64,000 bases of DNA from Shewanella electrodiphila (GCF_023283985.1 NZ_JAKIKU010000002.1:496001-560000), one strand, 5' to 3'. Positions 26,264 through 36,524 are shown, counted from the first letter of the stretch. Translations and numbers: made by a program. The notes: a model not told the origin generated them from the sequence alone.

Positions 26264-28363
26264 ATGGATGTAAAAGCAGCATTAGGTCAAATTAAACAAG
26301 TTAGATTAAGTACTTTTAAAGGTATAGGTACGCCATTATTAGTGCTTGCAGCACTCGGTATGGTGGTTTTGCCCATGCCTGCCTTTTTGTTGGACATCTT
26401 GTTTTCATTCAACATTGCTTTAGCACTCGTTGTACTGCTTGTCGCTATTTATTCTGATAGACCATTAGATTTTGCCGCATTCCCCAGCGTTCTGTTAGTC
26501 GCAACGCTACTTAGATTGGCACTCAATGTTGCCTCAACCCGAATCGTGTTATTGGAAGGTCATAACGGTGGTGATGCCGCGGGTAAAGTCATTGAAGCCT
26601 TCGGCTCTGTGGTTATTGGTGGTAACTACGCTGTAGGTTTAGTGGTTTTCCTGATTCTTATTATCATCAACTTTGCCGTTGTTACCAAAGGTGCTGGGCG
26701 TATTTCTGAAGTGAGCGCCCGTTTTACATTGGATGCCATGCCAGGGAAGCAAATGGCGATTGATGCCGATTTAAATGCTGGCACATTAACGCAAGATCAA
26801 GCTCGCGTACGCCGCGCTGAAGTGACCAAAGAAGCTGACTTTTACGGTGCGATGGATGGTGCATCAAAATTTGTTAAAGGTGATGCCATTGCGGGTATCA
26901 TGATTTTGGTGATTAACATTCTCGGTGGTTTTGTGATCGGTATGGTTCAACATGGGTTGGATTTTTCCAGTGCTGTTGAAATCTACACTTTATTGACCAT
27001 TGGTGACGGCTTAGTCGCTCAAATCCCTGGGCTACTGTTATCAATCGCTGCTGCATTGATGGTGACTCGTCAAAATGAATCGGGTGATATGGGCGGCATG
27101 ATGATAAGCCAGATGTTTGTTAGCCATAAGTCAATGGCGATAGCATCAGGCGTATTGTTTGTCATGGGTATCGTGCCTGGAATGCCTCATTTTGCATTCT
27201 TAACGTTCGCTTTTATTACAGCCTTTGCTGCATATATGATTTATAAGCGTAATAATGACAACAAAACCGCAGCGCTTGAGCAAGCGGTTAAAAGCCCAGC
27301 AGAAATTAAGGATGCAGAGCCTAAAGAACTCAGCTGGGAAGACGTTCAGCATGTCGATACTATCGGACTTGAAGTGGGTTATCGTCTAATTCCGTTAGTG
27401 GATAAAGGTCAAGGTGGTGAGCTTTTAGGTCGTATTAAAGGTGTGCGTAAGAAATTATCACAAGAATTAGGTTTCTTAGTACCAGCGGTGCATATTCGCG
27501 ACAACCTTGATTTATCACCTAACTGTTATCGTATTTCGTTAATGGGAGTCGTGGTTGGAGAGGCTGAAGTTCGCCATGACTGTGAACTCGCGATCAATCC
27601 TGGGCAAGTGTATGGCAAGCTTGATGGCATTGAAACAACAGATCCTGCATTTGGATTAGAAGCTGTGTGGATAGCGCCAGAGCAGCGAGAACATGCTCAA
27701 ACCTTAGGTTATACCGTGGTAGACACGGCAACAGTTGTCGCGACCCATATCAGCCAACTATTGACTAACAATGCGGCTAAATTACTGGGTTATGAAGAAG
27801 TACAGCAGTTAATGGATATGTTAGGTAAAAACTCGCCTAAGTTAGTTGATGGCTTTATTCCAGATATCATGCCATTGGGTTCTGTGGTTAAAGTGATGCA
27901 AAACCTTCTAAATGAAGGTGTTTCTATCCGTGATTTACGCACAATTGTGCAAACCCTGTTAGAATACGGTACAAAGAGTAATGATACAGAAGTATTAACC
28001 GCTGCAGTGCGTATTGCATTGAAGAGAATGATTGTTCAAGAAATATCTGGGCCTGAATTAGAGATACCTGTCATTACATTGGCACCAGAGTTGGAACAGA
28101 TGTTGCACAAGTCTATGCAGGCGACAGGCGGTGAAGGGCCAAATATCGAACCAGGCCTTGCAGAACGCATGCAGAAGTCATTATTAGATGCTTCTCAGAA
28201 GCAAGAAATGGTTGGACAACCAGCCATTTTATTGACATCAGGTATGCTAAGGTCAACGCTGTCACGATTTGTTAAATATACTATCCCGAATTTACGGGTT
28301 ATTTCTTACCAAGAAATACCTGATGAAAAGCAAATACGCATAGTATCTGCGGTAGGGCAATAG
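26264..28363 (+). CDS. flhA: Flagellar export gate protein FlhA
   Basis: FlhA forms the nonameric ring that receives substrates and uses the proton gradient. The 699-residue protein has eight membrane segments in the first 330 residues, the FHIPEP-family loop (RISEVSARFTLDAMPGKQMA; GAMDGASKFVKGD) and a cytoplasmic C-domain. Length is standard. The ATG follows AAAGGTTTCCTACTG. Confidence 0.96.
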   Translation: MDVKAALGQIKQVRLSTFKGIGTPLLVLAALGMVVLPMPAFLLDILFSFNIALALVVLLVAIYSDRPLDFAAFPSVLLVATLLRLALNVASTRIVLLEGHNGGDAAGKVIEAFGSVVIGGNYAVGLVVFLILIIINFAVVTKGAGRISEVSARFTLDAMPGKQMAIDADLNAGTLTQDQARVRRAEVTKEADFYGAMDGASKFVKGDAIAGIMILVINILGGFVIGMVQHGLDFSSAVEIYTLLTIGDGLVAQIPGLLLSIAAALMVTRQNESGDMGGMMISQMFVSHKSMAIASGVLFVMGIVPGMPHFAFLTFAFITAFAAYMIYKRNNDNKTAALEQAVKSPAEIKDAEPKELSWEDVQHVDTIGLEVGYRLIPLVDKGQGGELLGRIKGVRKKLSQELGFLVPAVHIRDNLDLSPNCYRISLMGVVVGEAEVRHDCELAINPGQVYGKLDGIETTDPAFGLEAVWIAPEQREHAQTLGYTVVDTATVVATHISQLLTNNAAKLLGYEEVQQLMDMLGKNSPKLVDGFIPDIMPLGSVVKVMQNLLNEGVSIRDLRTIVQTLLEYGTKSNDTEVLTAAVRIALKRMIVQEISGPELEIPVITLAPELEQMLHKSMQATGGEGPNIEPGLAERMQKSLLDASQKQEMVGQPAILLTSGMLRSTLSRFVKYTIPNLRVISYQEIPDEKQIRIVSAVGQ

Positions 28364-28393
28364 CGATGACTTTCTGTTTGAAAGAGGTGCGTA

Positions 28394-29779
28394 GTGAAAA
28401 TTAAACGATTTTTTGCCAAAGACATGCGTTCAGCATTAGCTCAAGTGAAAGAAACCTTGGGATCTGATGCCGTTATTATGTCGAATAAAAAAGTAACGGG
28501 TGGAATAGAAATCGTTGCGGCAGTTGACTACGATGAGCCTAAAGCGGACGTTGCTGTAAATTCACCTGTACCTGGTTTTATGAATGTCAGTGATGATCAA
28601 GTCTCACTAGGGCAAAATAAGCCAACAGTGAAAGCGCAAACCAAGGTAAGCCCACCTCCTGCAGCTGATTCACTACAGGCTTTGCTTGAAAAACAGCATA
28701 ATCGTTTGCAGCAACAAATGTCGCAGCGAGTTGAAGAACCTGAGTTACCCGATTGGGCCAAACAATTACAAGATACAAAAACAGCGAAAGTTGAGCCTAA
28801 AATTGAACAACAGCAATTTGCCCAACCAAGAACATCGAATAAAAGTCAGTCTGCTGAAATTGAAGCAATGCGAGAAGAAATGGCCTCTTTGCGTGGGTTG
28901 TTAACTCATCAAGTATCTTCGTTAATGAAAGACCAGAAAAAGCGCACTGACCCCGTTGGGGCAATGCTAGAAAGTAAATTAATTAATGCAGAGTTTTCTC
29001 CTGCTGTAGCGGCGAAATTGGCAGGCTTAAGTCAGCAATATACGCCTGCAGATTTAGTGAGAGCGTTACCTCAGAGTTTAGCGAACTTATTAGATAACCA
29101 AGGTGATGATATTGTTCGTACTGGTGGCGTGGTGGCATTTGTTGGTCCAACAGGTGTTGGTAAGACGACTTCGCTGGCTAAATTAGCGGCAAGATTTGCA
29201 GCACATCATGGTCCAGAGCAGGTTGCACTCATAACTACAGATCATTATCGTATTGGAGCCTATGAGCAATTGGCAACTTATGGCAAAATAATGGGATGTC
29301 CAGTAAAACAAGCTCACGATCTTGCTGAATTAGAACAAATTCTCTACCAGTTTAAGAATCGTAAGTTAGTATTAATAGATACAGCTGGGATGGGGCAGCG
29401 TGATATGCGCCTTTATCAGCAGTTAGATGATTTAATGGCAAATACAAGAATACCGATTAGAAGTTATCTAGTCATGTCTGCAACCTCTCAAAGAAGAGTG
29501 TTACAAGATGCTGTTGAGCATTTTAAAAGAATCCCATTATCAGGGGTGATTTTGACCAAATTAGATGAATCGGTTTCGATTGCTGGCGCATTAAGTGTAT
29601 TGATTCAAAATGGGTTACCATTAAGCTATATAACAGATGGTCAACGTGTTCCAGAAGATATGCAAGTTGCTGATACGCTTATGCTCGCAAAACAAGCGTT
29701 AGCAGCATTAAACGACACCAAACCTCAAACGTCACATGACACTGCGTGGTCAAATGACATGGCCTATGCATTCGAGTAA
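28394..29779 (+). CDS. flhF: Flagellar placement GTPase FlhF
   Basis: FlhF is an SRP-type GTPase that marks the pole where the flagellum is built. The 461-residue protein has a basic N-terminal B domain, a low-complexity linker to about residue 170, and an NG domain: G1 GPTGVGKTTS, DHYRIGAYEQL, G3 DTAGMGQRD, G4 TKLD. The start is GTG 28394 behind GAGGTGCGTA. It is followed by its partner flhG. Confidence 0.95.
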   Translation: MKIKRFFAKDMRSALAQVKETLGSDAVIMSNKKVTGGIEIVAAVDYDEPKADVAVNSPVPGFMNVSDDQVSLGQNKPTVKAQTKVSPPPAADSLQALLEKQHNRLQQQMSQRVEEPELPDWAKQLQDTKTAKVEPKIEQQQFAQPRTSNKSQSAEIEAMREEMASLRGLLTHQVSSLMKDQKKRTDPVGAMLESKLINAEFSPAVAAKLAGLSQQYTPADLVRALPQSLANLLDNQGDDIVRTGGVVAFVGPTGVGKTTSLAKLAARFAAHHGPEQVALITTDHYRIGAYEQLATYGKIMGCPVKQAHDLAELEQILYQFKNRKLVLIDTAGMGQRDMRLYQQLDDLMANTRIPIRSYLVMSATSQRRVLQDAVEHFKRIPLSGVILTKLDESVSIAGALSVLIQNGLPLSYITDGQRVPEDMQVADTLMLAKQALAALNDTKPQTSHDTAWSNDMAYAFE

Positions 29780-29783
29780 CAAT

Positions 29784-30665
29784 ATGACCAGAGATCAAGC
29801 AAGTGGTTTACGTATGATGAATCAACCAAATAACGATAAAGTAAAAGTAATTGCAGTTAGTGGCGGCAAAGGCGGCGTGGGTAAAACCAGTGTGTCTATT
29901 AATACCGCTGTTGCGCTCGCTGAAAAAGGTAAACGAGTGTTAGTACTCGATGCCGATTTAGGCTTAGCAAATGTTGATGTGATGCTAGGTATTCGAGCAG
30001 AACGCAATTTATCCCATGTACTTTCTGGCGAAGCAGAGTTGGACGATATTATTGTCCGTGGCCCTAAAGGTATTGGCATTGTGCCTGCCACTTCAGGGAC
30101 TCAAGCCATGGTCGAGCTTACACAAGCTCAGCATGTCGGCTTAATTCGCGCCTTCAGTGAAATGAAAACTCAATTCGATATCTTAATTGTCGATACCGCT
30201 GCCGGTATCTCGGATATGGTGCTGAGTTTCTCCCGTGCCTCACAAGATGTGTTGATTGTTGTTTGTGATGAACCGACATCAATAACCGATGCCTATGCCT
30301 TAATTAAAATCCTAAGTCGTGAACATGGCGTGTTTCGTTTTAAAATTGTGGCGAATATGGTCAGAAGTTTGCGCGAAGGCATGGAATTATTTGCCAAACT
30401 CAGTAAAGTGACTGATAGATTCTTGGATGTCGCTTTAGAATTAGTTGCTACGGTTCCATTTGACGAAAACTTAAGAAAATCAGTTCGTAAACAAAAATTG
30501 GTTGTCGAAGCTTTTCCTAAGTCACCTGCAGCGATTGCTTATCATGGTTTAGCGAATAAAATTATGAGCTGGCCTGTTCCTCAACAGCCAGGCGGCCATC
30601 TTGAGTTCTTTGTCGAACGATTAGTTCAACGTAAAGATCAACAAGAGGATTCAACGAGTGAATAA
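29784..30665 (+). CDS. flhG: Flagellar number ATPase FlhG (FleN)
   Basis: FlhG is a MinD-type ATPase that limits flagellar number by acting on FlhF and on FlrA. The 293-residue protein has the deviant Walker A GGKGGVGKTS, the Walker B region LIVDTAAGIS and a C-terminal amphipathic helix. The N-terminus starts MTRDQASGLR, which carries the DQAxxLR motif known from Bacillus FlhG to stimulate FlhF. This supports ATG 29784, 4 bases after the flhF stop, over the longer frame beginning at 29736. The end overlaps the fliA start. Confidence 0.95.
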   Translation: MTRDQASGLRMMNQPNNDKVKVIAVSGGKGGVGKTSVSINTAVALAEKGKRVLVLDADLGLANVDVMLGIRAERNLSHVLSGEAELDDIIVRGPKGIGIVPATSGTQAMVELTQAQHVGLIRAFSEMKTQFDILIVDTAAGISDMVLSFSRASQDVLIVVCDEPTSITDAYALIKILSREHGVFRFKIVANMVRSLREGMELFAKLSKVTDRFLDVALELVATVPFDENLRKSVRKQKLVVEAFPKSPAAIAYHGLANKIMSWPVPQQPGGHLEFFVERLVQRKDQQEDSTSE

Positions 30666-31377
30666 AGCCGCTGCGTATACTCAGTTTGATAATAAAACTT
30701 CAATTGTTGAACAGTATGCTCCGTTGGTAAAAAGAATTGCTCATCATATGTTGGCAAGGCTGCCAGCATCAGTGCAATTGGATGACTTATTACAAGCAGG
30801 GATGATGGGGTTATTGGAAGCATCATCGAAGTTTGATGGCAGTAAAGGGGCTAAATTTGAAACCTTTGCTGGCATCCGAATTCGTGGTTCAATGATTGAT
30901 GAAATCCGCCGAGGTGATTGGGTTCCTCGTTCTGTACATCGTAACCAACGTCGTGTTGCCCAGGTTATTGATGAATTAGGGCAAGAGCTCGGCCGTGATG
31001 CAAAAGATATTGAAATTGCTGAAAAATTAGAGATGACTCTTGAAGAGTATCATCATATTCTAAATGATGTTTCAGTGGGGAAGATCATCGGGATTGAAGA
31101 TCTTTGTGTATCTGAAGATGTGATTGTAACAGCAGAGTCTACTCCTGATGAGAGCTTTGAGTCACTTGCTGAAATGCAATTTAAATCAGCATTATCTGAA
31201 GCAATTACAACATTACCCGAAAGAGATGCGTTAGTTTTGTCGCTATATTATGACGAAGCATTAAATTTAAAAGAAATCGGTGCCATTCTTGAGGTCAGCG
31301 AGTCGCGTGTTAGCCAGATATTAAGTCAGGCAATGCTGCGTCTTAAAGGCAAACTCAAGCATTGGACACAGGTATAA
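30658..31377 (+). CDS. fliA: Flagellar sigma factor FliA (sigma-28)
   Basis: FliA directs late flagellar transcription: flagellin flaB and pomAB here, judging by promoter motifs. The 239-residue protein has region 2 (LDDLLQAGMMGLLEA; FETFAGIRIRGSMIDE), region 3 and region 4 with the helix-turn-helix (LKEIGAILEVSESRVSQI). The start is GTG 30658, overlapping the flhG stop by 8 bases. Confidence 0.96.
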   Translation: MNKAAAYTQFDNKTSIVEQYAPLVKRIAHHMLARLPASVQLDDLLQAGMMGLLEASSKFDGSKGAKFETFAGIRIRGSMIDEIRRGDWVPRSVHRNQRRVAQVIDELGQELGRDAKDIEIAEKLEMTLEEYHHILNDVSVGKIIGIEDLCVSEDVIVTAESTPDESFESLAEMQFKSALSEAITTLPERDALVLSLYYDEALNLKEIGAILEVSESRVSQILSQAMLRLKGKLKHWTQV

Positions 31378-31420
31378 TTATTAATATAGAGCACAGTGTA
31401 TGAGCTCACCGGAGGAAACC

Positions 31421-31804
31421 TTGGACAAGAATATGAAGATTCTTATTGTTGATGACTTTTCAACAATGAGACGTATCATCAAGAACTTGTTGCGAGACTT
31501 GGGATTCAACAATACCCAAGAAGCAGATGATGGCTCAACCGCCTTACCAATGTTACAAAAAAGCGAATTTGATTTTGTTGTAACTGACTGGAATATGCCA
31601 GGCATGCAAGGTATTGACTTGCTTAAGGCGATTCGTGCTGATGATTCACTCAAGCATTTACCAGTGTTAATGGTAACTGCTGAAGCAAAACGCGAACAGA
31701 TTATTGCTGCAGCGCAAGCGGGTGTGAATGGTTACGTAGTAAAACCGTTTACTGCTGCAACGTTAAAAGAAAAACTCGATAAAATATTTGAACGTTTAGC
31801 ATAA
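31421..31804 (+). CDS. cheY: Chemotaxis response regulator CheY
   Basis: CheY carries the signal from CheA to FliM. The 127-residue receiver has D11, D12, acceptor D56 (VVTDWNMPG), Thr in MVTAEA and Lys in VVKPF. The start is TTG at 31421, placed exactly after the near-perfect ribosome site GGAGGAAACC and giving the usual [12 protein letters not shown]. The earlier ATG at 31400 has no ribosome site. Confidence 0.95.
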   Translation: MDKNMKILIVDDFSTMRRIIKNLLRDLGFNNTQEADDGSTALPMLQKSEFDFVVTDWNMPGMQGIDLLKAIRADDSLKHLPVLMVTAEAKREQIIAAAQAGVNGYVVKPFTAATLKEKLDKIFERLA

Positions 31805-31818
31805 GCTAAGGATAAGTT

Positions 31819-32556
31819 ATGCAGGCAGCAATATCAGGGCTGATCGACCTTGAACAAGCAAAGCAACTCGTAAAACTGCTTGAAGATGGCCAACAAGAAC
31901 AAGCTGATGAAGTCATTCGTGACTTATCAGCGCCTCTTCAGCGGGATTTATTTGATGAAGTCGGAAAGTTGACACGTCAACTTCATAGTTCATTAAATGA
32001 GTTCCAAATTGATACCCGTTTAGCCGAACTTGCCAATACTGAAATACCTGACGCAAAAGAAAGATTAAACTTTGTTATCGATATGACAGAGCAAGCTGCA
32101 AATAAAACTATGGATGCAGTTGAAGAATGTTTACCTTTGGCCGATACAATAATTAATAACATTCAATCGGTCACACCCATGTGGGACAAATTGATGCGTA
32201 GAGACATCGCGTTAAGCGAATTTAAATCTCTGTGTCATGAGGTTCAACATATCATGTCTCATAGCGAGCATGACTCAGGTAGATTAAAGGAATTGCTCAA
32301 TCAAATTTTGATGGCGCAAGATTTCCAAGATCTAACTGGCCAAATGATCCGTCGTGTTATTGATTTAGTCAGAGAAGTTGAGAGCAATTTAGTCTCCATG
32401 CTCACTATTTTTGGCGAAAGCGCAGCAGACTCAACACGGGTCGTTGATGACAATAAAATTGAAGCAGAAGGTCCCATCTTGAATGCTGAAACCCGTGAAG
32501 ACGTGGTAACAGGCCAAGATGAAGTTGATGATCTGCTATCAAGTCTGGGTTTCTAA
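31819..32556 (+). CDS. cheZ: CheY phosphatase CheZ
   Basis: CheZ removes phosphate from CheY. The 245-residue protein is helical, with the catalytic segment AQDFQDLTGQMIRRV (Gln in DLTGQ) near residues 168-182. The C-terminal CheY-docking peptide, QDEVDDLLSSLGF, is at the very end. That peptide resembles both the FliM N-terminus and the CheA repeats. It lies 14 bases after cheY and 16 before cheA. Confidence 0.95.
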   Translation: MQAAISGLIDLEQAKQLVKLLEDGQQEQADEVIRDLSAPLQRDLFDEVGKLTRQLHSSLNEFQIDTRLAELANTEIPDAKERLNFVIDMTEQAANKTMDAVEECLPLADTIINNIQSVTPMWDKLMRRDIALSEFKSLCHEVQHIMSHSEHDSGRLKELLNQILMAQDFQDLTGQMIRRVIDLVREVESNLVSMLTIFGESAADSTRVVDDNKIEAEGPILNAETREDVVTGQDEVDDLLSSLGF

Positions 32557-32572
32557 TTAGGAGTCAAATTTA

Positions 32573-34834
32573 ATGTCTTTTGATGTTGATGAAGAGATAC
32601 TCCAGGACTTTTTGATTGAAGCTGGTGAAATTTTAGAGCTTCTACAAGAGCAACTCGTCGCTCTTGAAAATAATCCTGATGATGCTGATTTACTTAATGC
32701 TATTTTTAGAGGTTTCCACACAGTAAAGGGTGGTGCAGGTTTTTTAAGCTTGGGCCCTATGGTCGACGTTTGTCATGAAGCAGAGAATACCTTTGATTTA
32801 CTGAGAACCGGTAAGCGTCAAGTAAACGCAGAGTTAATGGATATCATTCTACAAGCTGTTGATGCAATCAATAGTATGTTTGAGCAAACTCAGCAAGGCC
32901 AGCCGCAAGATGATGCTGACCCCGCTTTACTTGAAAAGCTTAAGCTTTTGAGTTCTGGTGCGCCTCTTCCTTCTGAAATATCTGAGACAGTTGTTGAGAC
33001 TGAACCTGAAGTTGTGGAAGAGTTCATTGAAGCCATTATCGAACAACCTGTTGCAGCGGCTGAAGCTGAAGTTGTCTCCGATGCAGGAACTTCAGGTAGC
33101 ATTGATGATATTGATGAAAGTGAATTTGAAGCTTTACTTGATGCATTACATGGACAAGGGAAAAGCCCAACATCAGTCAATGACGAACCTGTTGCAGGTG
33201 TGACAGTAAATGTCACAAGTTCTACCAATGAAAGTGCTGCTAGCGATGAAATTAGCGATGATGAATTTGAAGCGCTTCTTGATGAACTACATGGTTCAGG
33301 TGGATTTCAGTCAACGACAGCAAAGAATGAGCCTGCAGCAGTAGCTGAAGAGCCTAAAGTCGATGCTGATGACATTACTGATGATGAATTTGAAAAACTA
33401 CTTGATGAGTTACACGGTAAAGGTTCTGCACCAGTAGCGGTCACGCCGCCTGCCGAGGCAAATAAACCTAAAGCCAGCCCACCAAGTGAACCTACTAAAG
33501 CTGAGCCCAAAGCACCTGCTCCTGTAGCTAAAGCTCCTGCTAAAAAAGCTCCAGCAAGTAAAGCGCCAGTTGCAAAAGCGCCAGAGCCTGCATCTAAAGC
33601 TGTGCCCGCTGCGAAAAAAGCAGAACCTGCGAAAACACAAAATGCAATGCCACAAGGTGAGACTACGGTTCGTGTAGATACATCTCGCTTAGACCAAATT
33701 ATGAATATGGTTGGTGAGCTAGTATTGGTGCGTAACCGTTTGGTGAGTTTAGGTATTTCTCGTGATGACGAAGAGATGTCTAAGGCGTTGGCAAATTTAG
33801 ATTTAGTGACAGCAGACCTTCAAGGCGCTGTAATGAAAACACGAATGCAACCAATCAAGAAAGTGTTTGGTCGCTTCCCTCGCGTTGTCAGAGATTTGGC
33901 ACGTACGCTCAATAAAGAAATTGATTTGATCATGGTTGGTGAAGACACCGACCTTGATAAAAACCTTGTCGAAGCACTCGCTGATCCATTGGTTCACTTA
34001 GTTAGAAACTCAGTAGACCACGGTATTGAAATGCCGATTACCCGTGAAGCGAATGGCAAGCCAAGAACTGGTACCATTACCTTATCAGCCAGCCAAGAAG
34101 GCGATCATATTCTACTAAAAATTGAAGATGATGGCGCAGGTATGGATGCCAACAAATTAAAAGAAATTGCTATCAGTCGTGGCGTGTTAGACGAAGATTC
34201 AGCTGCACGCATGACGGATAACGAAGCTTATAATCTAATTTTTGCTCCTGGTTTCTCTACTAAAGTAGAAATTTCAGATATTTCAGGTCGTGGTGTTGGG
34301 ATGGATGTGGTTAAAACCCGTATCACCCAGCTTAATGGTACTGTTCATATTGATTCCGTTCAGGGCAAGGGAACAATCTTAGAGATTAAAGTTCCACTCA
34401 CATTAGCAATTATGCCGACCCTAATGGTAGATGTTGCTAAGCAGGTATTTGCTTTACCTCTTTCAAGCGTTAACGAAATTTTCCACCTCGATCTAACTAA
34501 AACAAATGTAGTAGATGGACAATTAACCGTTATCGTTCGTGATAAAGCCGTACCGCTATTTTATCTTGAGCAGTGGTTACATCGAAATAAAACTAACTTT
34601 ATTCATGGTGATAAAAAGCAAGGGCATGTAGTAATTGTGCAACTTGGGACCATGCAAATTGGCTTTGTGGTTGATGCACTGATAGGACAAGAAGAGGTGG
34701 TAATTAAACCTCTGGGAAGCATGTTGCAAGGTACGCCAGGTATGGCTGGAGCAACAATTACTTCTGATGGCGGTATTGCACTGATTTTAGATGTGCCAGG
34801 CTTATTAAAATATTACGCTAAAAGTAAGAAGTAA
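32573..34834 (+). CDS. cheA: Chemotaxis histidine kinase CheA with three linker motifs
   Basis: CheA autophosphorylates in response to receptors and passes phosphate to CheY and CheB. The 753-residue protein has the P1 Hpt domain (FRGFHTVKGG, His49), the P3 dimer helices from about 365, the P4 kinase domain (N box LVHLVRNSVDHG, DDGAGMD, GRGVGMDVV) and the P5 CheW-like domain. The 230-residue stretch between P1 and P3 shows no P2-like folded domain. It carries three acidic DEFEALLDELHG-type motifs (residues 177-194, 227-241, 268-282) and then an Ala/Pro/Lys-rich tract (about 300-353). Enteric CheA is about 100 residues shorter and has a folded P2. Confidence 0.95.
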   Translation: MSFDVDEEILQDFLIEAGEILELLQEQLVALENNPDDADLLNAIFRGFHTVKGGAGFLSLGPMVDVCHEAENTFDLLRTGKRQVNAELMDIILQAVDAINSMFEQTQQGQPQDDADPALLEKLKLLSSGAPLPSEISETVVETEPEVVEEFIEAIIEQPVAAAEAEVVSDAGTSGSIDDIDESEFEALLDALHGQGKSPTSVNDEPVAGVTVNVTSSTNESAASDEISDDEFEALLDELHGSGGFQSTTAKNEPAAVAEEPKVDADDITDDEFEKLLDELHGKGSAPVAVTPPAEANKPKASPPSEPTKAEPKAPAPVAKAPAKKAPASKAPVAKAPEPASKAVPAAKKAEPAKTQNAMPQGETTVRVDTSRLDQIMNMVGELVLVRNRLVSLGISRDDEEMSKALANLDLVTADLQGAVMKTRMQPIKKVFGRFPRVVRDLARTLNKEIDLIMVGEDTDLDKNLVEALADPLVHLVRNSVDHGIEMPITREANGKPRTGTITLSASQEGDHILLKIEDDGAGMDANKLKEIAISRGVLDEDSAARMTDNEAYNLIFAPGFSTKVEISDISGRGVGMDVVKTRITQLNGTVHIDSVQGKGTILEIKVPLTLAIMPTLMVDVAKQVFALPLSSVNEIFHLDLTKTNVVDGQLTVIVRDKAVPLFYLEQWLHRNKTNFIHGDKKQGHVVIVQLGTMQIGFVVDALIGQEEVVIKPLGSMLQGTPGMAGATITSDGGIALILDVPGLLKYYAKSKK
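33101..33418 (+). repeat. Threefold CheY-peptide-like repeat inside cheA
   Basis: Three units spaced about 41-50 residues apart read DDIDESEFEALLDALHG, DEISDDEFEALLDELHG and DDITDDEFEKLLDELHG. Only the 15-18 residue core is conserved; the spacers differ. Compare FliM SQDEIDALLHG (21269 gene) and CheZ QDEVDDLLSSLGF. The likeness is read directly from the sequence; CheY binding is inference. Confidence 0.75.
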
Positions 34835-34858
34835 AAGTTCCATTATTTAAGGAATTAA

Positions 34859-36037
34859 ATGGCTACTAAAGTTTTAGTTGTTGATGATTCGAGTTTTTTT
34901 AGACGACGAGTCAGTGAGATTGTTAATCAAGATCCTGACTTAGAAGTTGTGGGTGTTGCCGTCAATGGTCAAGAAGCTGTTGATATGGCTGCTCAATTGA
35001 AACCTCAAGTTATTACTATGGATATTGAAATGCCTGTTATGGACGGTATTACTGCCGTTCGTAAAATCATGGCTGCCAATCCGACTCCAATACTGATGTT
35101 TTCTTCATTAACCCATGACGGTGCACAAGCAACGCTTGATGCATTGGATGCGGGTGCATTAGACTTTTTACCGAAACGTTTTGAAGATATCGCATCAAAT
35201 AAAGATGATGCGATTAAGCTTTTACAGCAAAGGGTTAAAGCACTAGGTCGTCGTCGTCTATTTAAACCAGTGGCGAGAACTACCCCATCTTCGCTAGGAA
35301 CTTCAACGACAAGCTCATCAGCGTCAAGACTGACTAATTCGAATCTGAGTGGTGCGAATTCGACACTTAAATCATCAATCACTCCCAAGTTATCTACTGC
35401 TAATTCGACGACGAATCAGGGAAATACTGTTTCAGTAGCTTCGATTCGGGCGAGCGGCAAGAAATACAAAGCTTTATTGATTGGAACATCAACGGGTGGC
35501 CCTGTAGCGTTACAAAAAATTCTGACAGCTTTTCCTGCAAATTATCCACACCCCATATTATTGATTCAACACATGCCTGCTGCATTTACACCAGCCTTTG
35601 CGAGTCGACTGAACAGCTTATGCAAAATTAATGTAAAAGAAGCCCAAACAGGGGATATGCTTCAGCCTGGTTGCGCCTATTTAGCGCCAGGTGGAATGCA
35701 GTTAATGGTTGAAAAAAGCGCTAGCTTAGGTCGCTTAAAAGTCATCGCTGGCAATGCAGATATGAATTATAAACCCAGTGTAGACATTACTTTTGCATCA
35801 GCATCAAAAGCTTTTGGTAGTGGTGTTATGGCGGTTGTGCTAACTGGCATGGGGGCAGATGGACGCGAAGGTGCTAGAATGTTAAAAACTGCAGGGGCGA
35901 CTATTTGGGCTCAAGATGAAGCCAGTTGTGTTGTATATGGCATGCCTCAAGCCGTCGCATCAGCGGGTATTTCTAGTCATTCAATTGCATTAGAAAATAT
36001 GGCAGAAGCGATTATAAAAGAGACGGCTCGTGGCTAG
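34859..36037 (+). CDS. cheB: Chemotaxis receptor methylesterase CheB
   Basis: CheB removes methyl groups from receptors after phosphorylation by CheA. The 392-residue protein has a receiver (acceptor D55, TMDIEMP), a long Ser/Thr/Asn-rich linker (about 135-190) and the esterase domain. The catalytic Ser is in GTSTGGP, His in QHMPAAF and Asp in GMGADG. The ATG follows TTAAGGAATTAA. Its end overlaps the next gene by 8 bases. Confidence 0.95.
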   Translation: MATKVLVVDDSSFFRRRVSEIVNQDPDLEVVGVAVNGQEAVDMAAQLKPQVITMDIEMPVMDGITAVRKIMAANPTPILMFSSLTHDGAQATLDALDAGALDFLPKRFEDIASNKDDAIKLLQQRVKALGRRRLFKPVARTTPSSLGTSTTSSSASRLTNSNLSGANSTLKSSITPKLSTANSTTNQGNTVSVASIRASGKKYKALLIGTSTGGPVALQKILTAFPANYPHPILLIQHMPAAFTPAFASRLNSLCKINVKEAQTGDMLQPGCAYLAPGGMQLMVEKSASLGRLKVIAGNADMNYKPSVDITFASASKAFGSGVMAVVLTGMGADGREGARMLKTAGATIWAQDEASCVVYGMPQAVASAGISSHSIALENMAEAIIKETARG

Positions 36038-36494
36038 AGTAAAACAATCAATGACGACACAGCAAATGTTGCTGGTGTTTTTATTGGTTATTGCAGTGGT
36101 GTGCTTAGCGAGTTTATATTTTGATTTAGCGAAAAAAAACCGCGAACTTAATGCAGAAGTTATTGAATTAAAAGCATCCCAAGTATTGTTAATGGTACCG
36201 GATGAACAAGCAGAACAAATCGCGAATTGGTTAGCTAAATATCCTGAACAAACCAAAGCGATGGCCGCCAGAGCCGCAAAAGGTGAAGATATCACTATGG
36301 CATTTGGCCCTGGCACCGAATTAATGAGTTCTGATACTGTTGAAAACTCTTCATCGAGTCAACAATCATTAAATCCTGCACTTTCAAGCCAAGCTGTCAC
36401 TGAAAATGCACAAGGTGTAAAAGTTATTACATTGCCACATGGTGGCATTAGGGTAACCACCCGAGAAACTGACACCGCTAATAAAAATAAATAG
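36030..36494 (+). CDS. Small membrane protein of the chemotaxis operon, unknown function
   Basis: A 154-residue protein I do not recognise. One membrane segment lies near residues 12-32, followed by a short coiled-coil stretch ([16 protein letters not shown]), a helical region (about 55-90) and a Ser-rich, probably flexible tail. It starts with GTG 36030 inside the end of cheB (or ATG 36051) and precedes parC by about 30 bases. The position suggests a role in polar chemotaxis or flagellar organisation, but nothing in the sequence shows it. Confidence 0.75.
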   Translation: MARVKQSMTTQQMLLVFLLVIAVVCLASLYFDLAKKNRELNAEVIELKASQVLLMVPDEQAEQIANWLAKYPEQTKAMAARAAKGEDITMAFGPGTELMSSDTVENSSSSQQSLNPALSSQAVTENAQGVKVITLPHGGIRVTTRETDTANKNK

Positions 36495-36524
36495 TGCGAT
36501 TAATATTGAGTGGCGAGGCGTGAT

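Noticed and set aside
31400..31420. ATG at 31400 as the CheY start
   Set aside because: It has no ribosome site, whereas TTG 31421 follows GGAGGAAACC and gives the usual CheY N-terminus.
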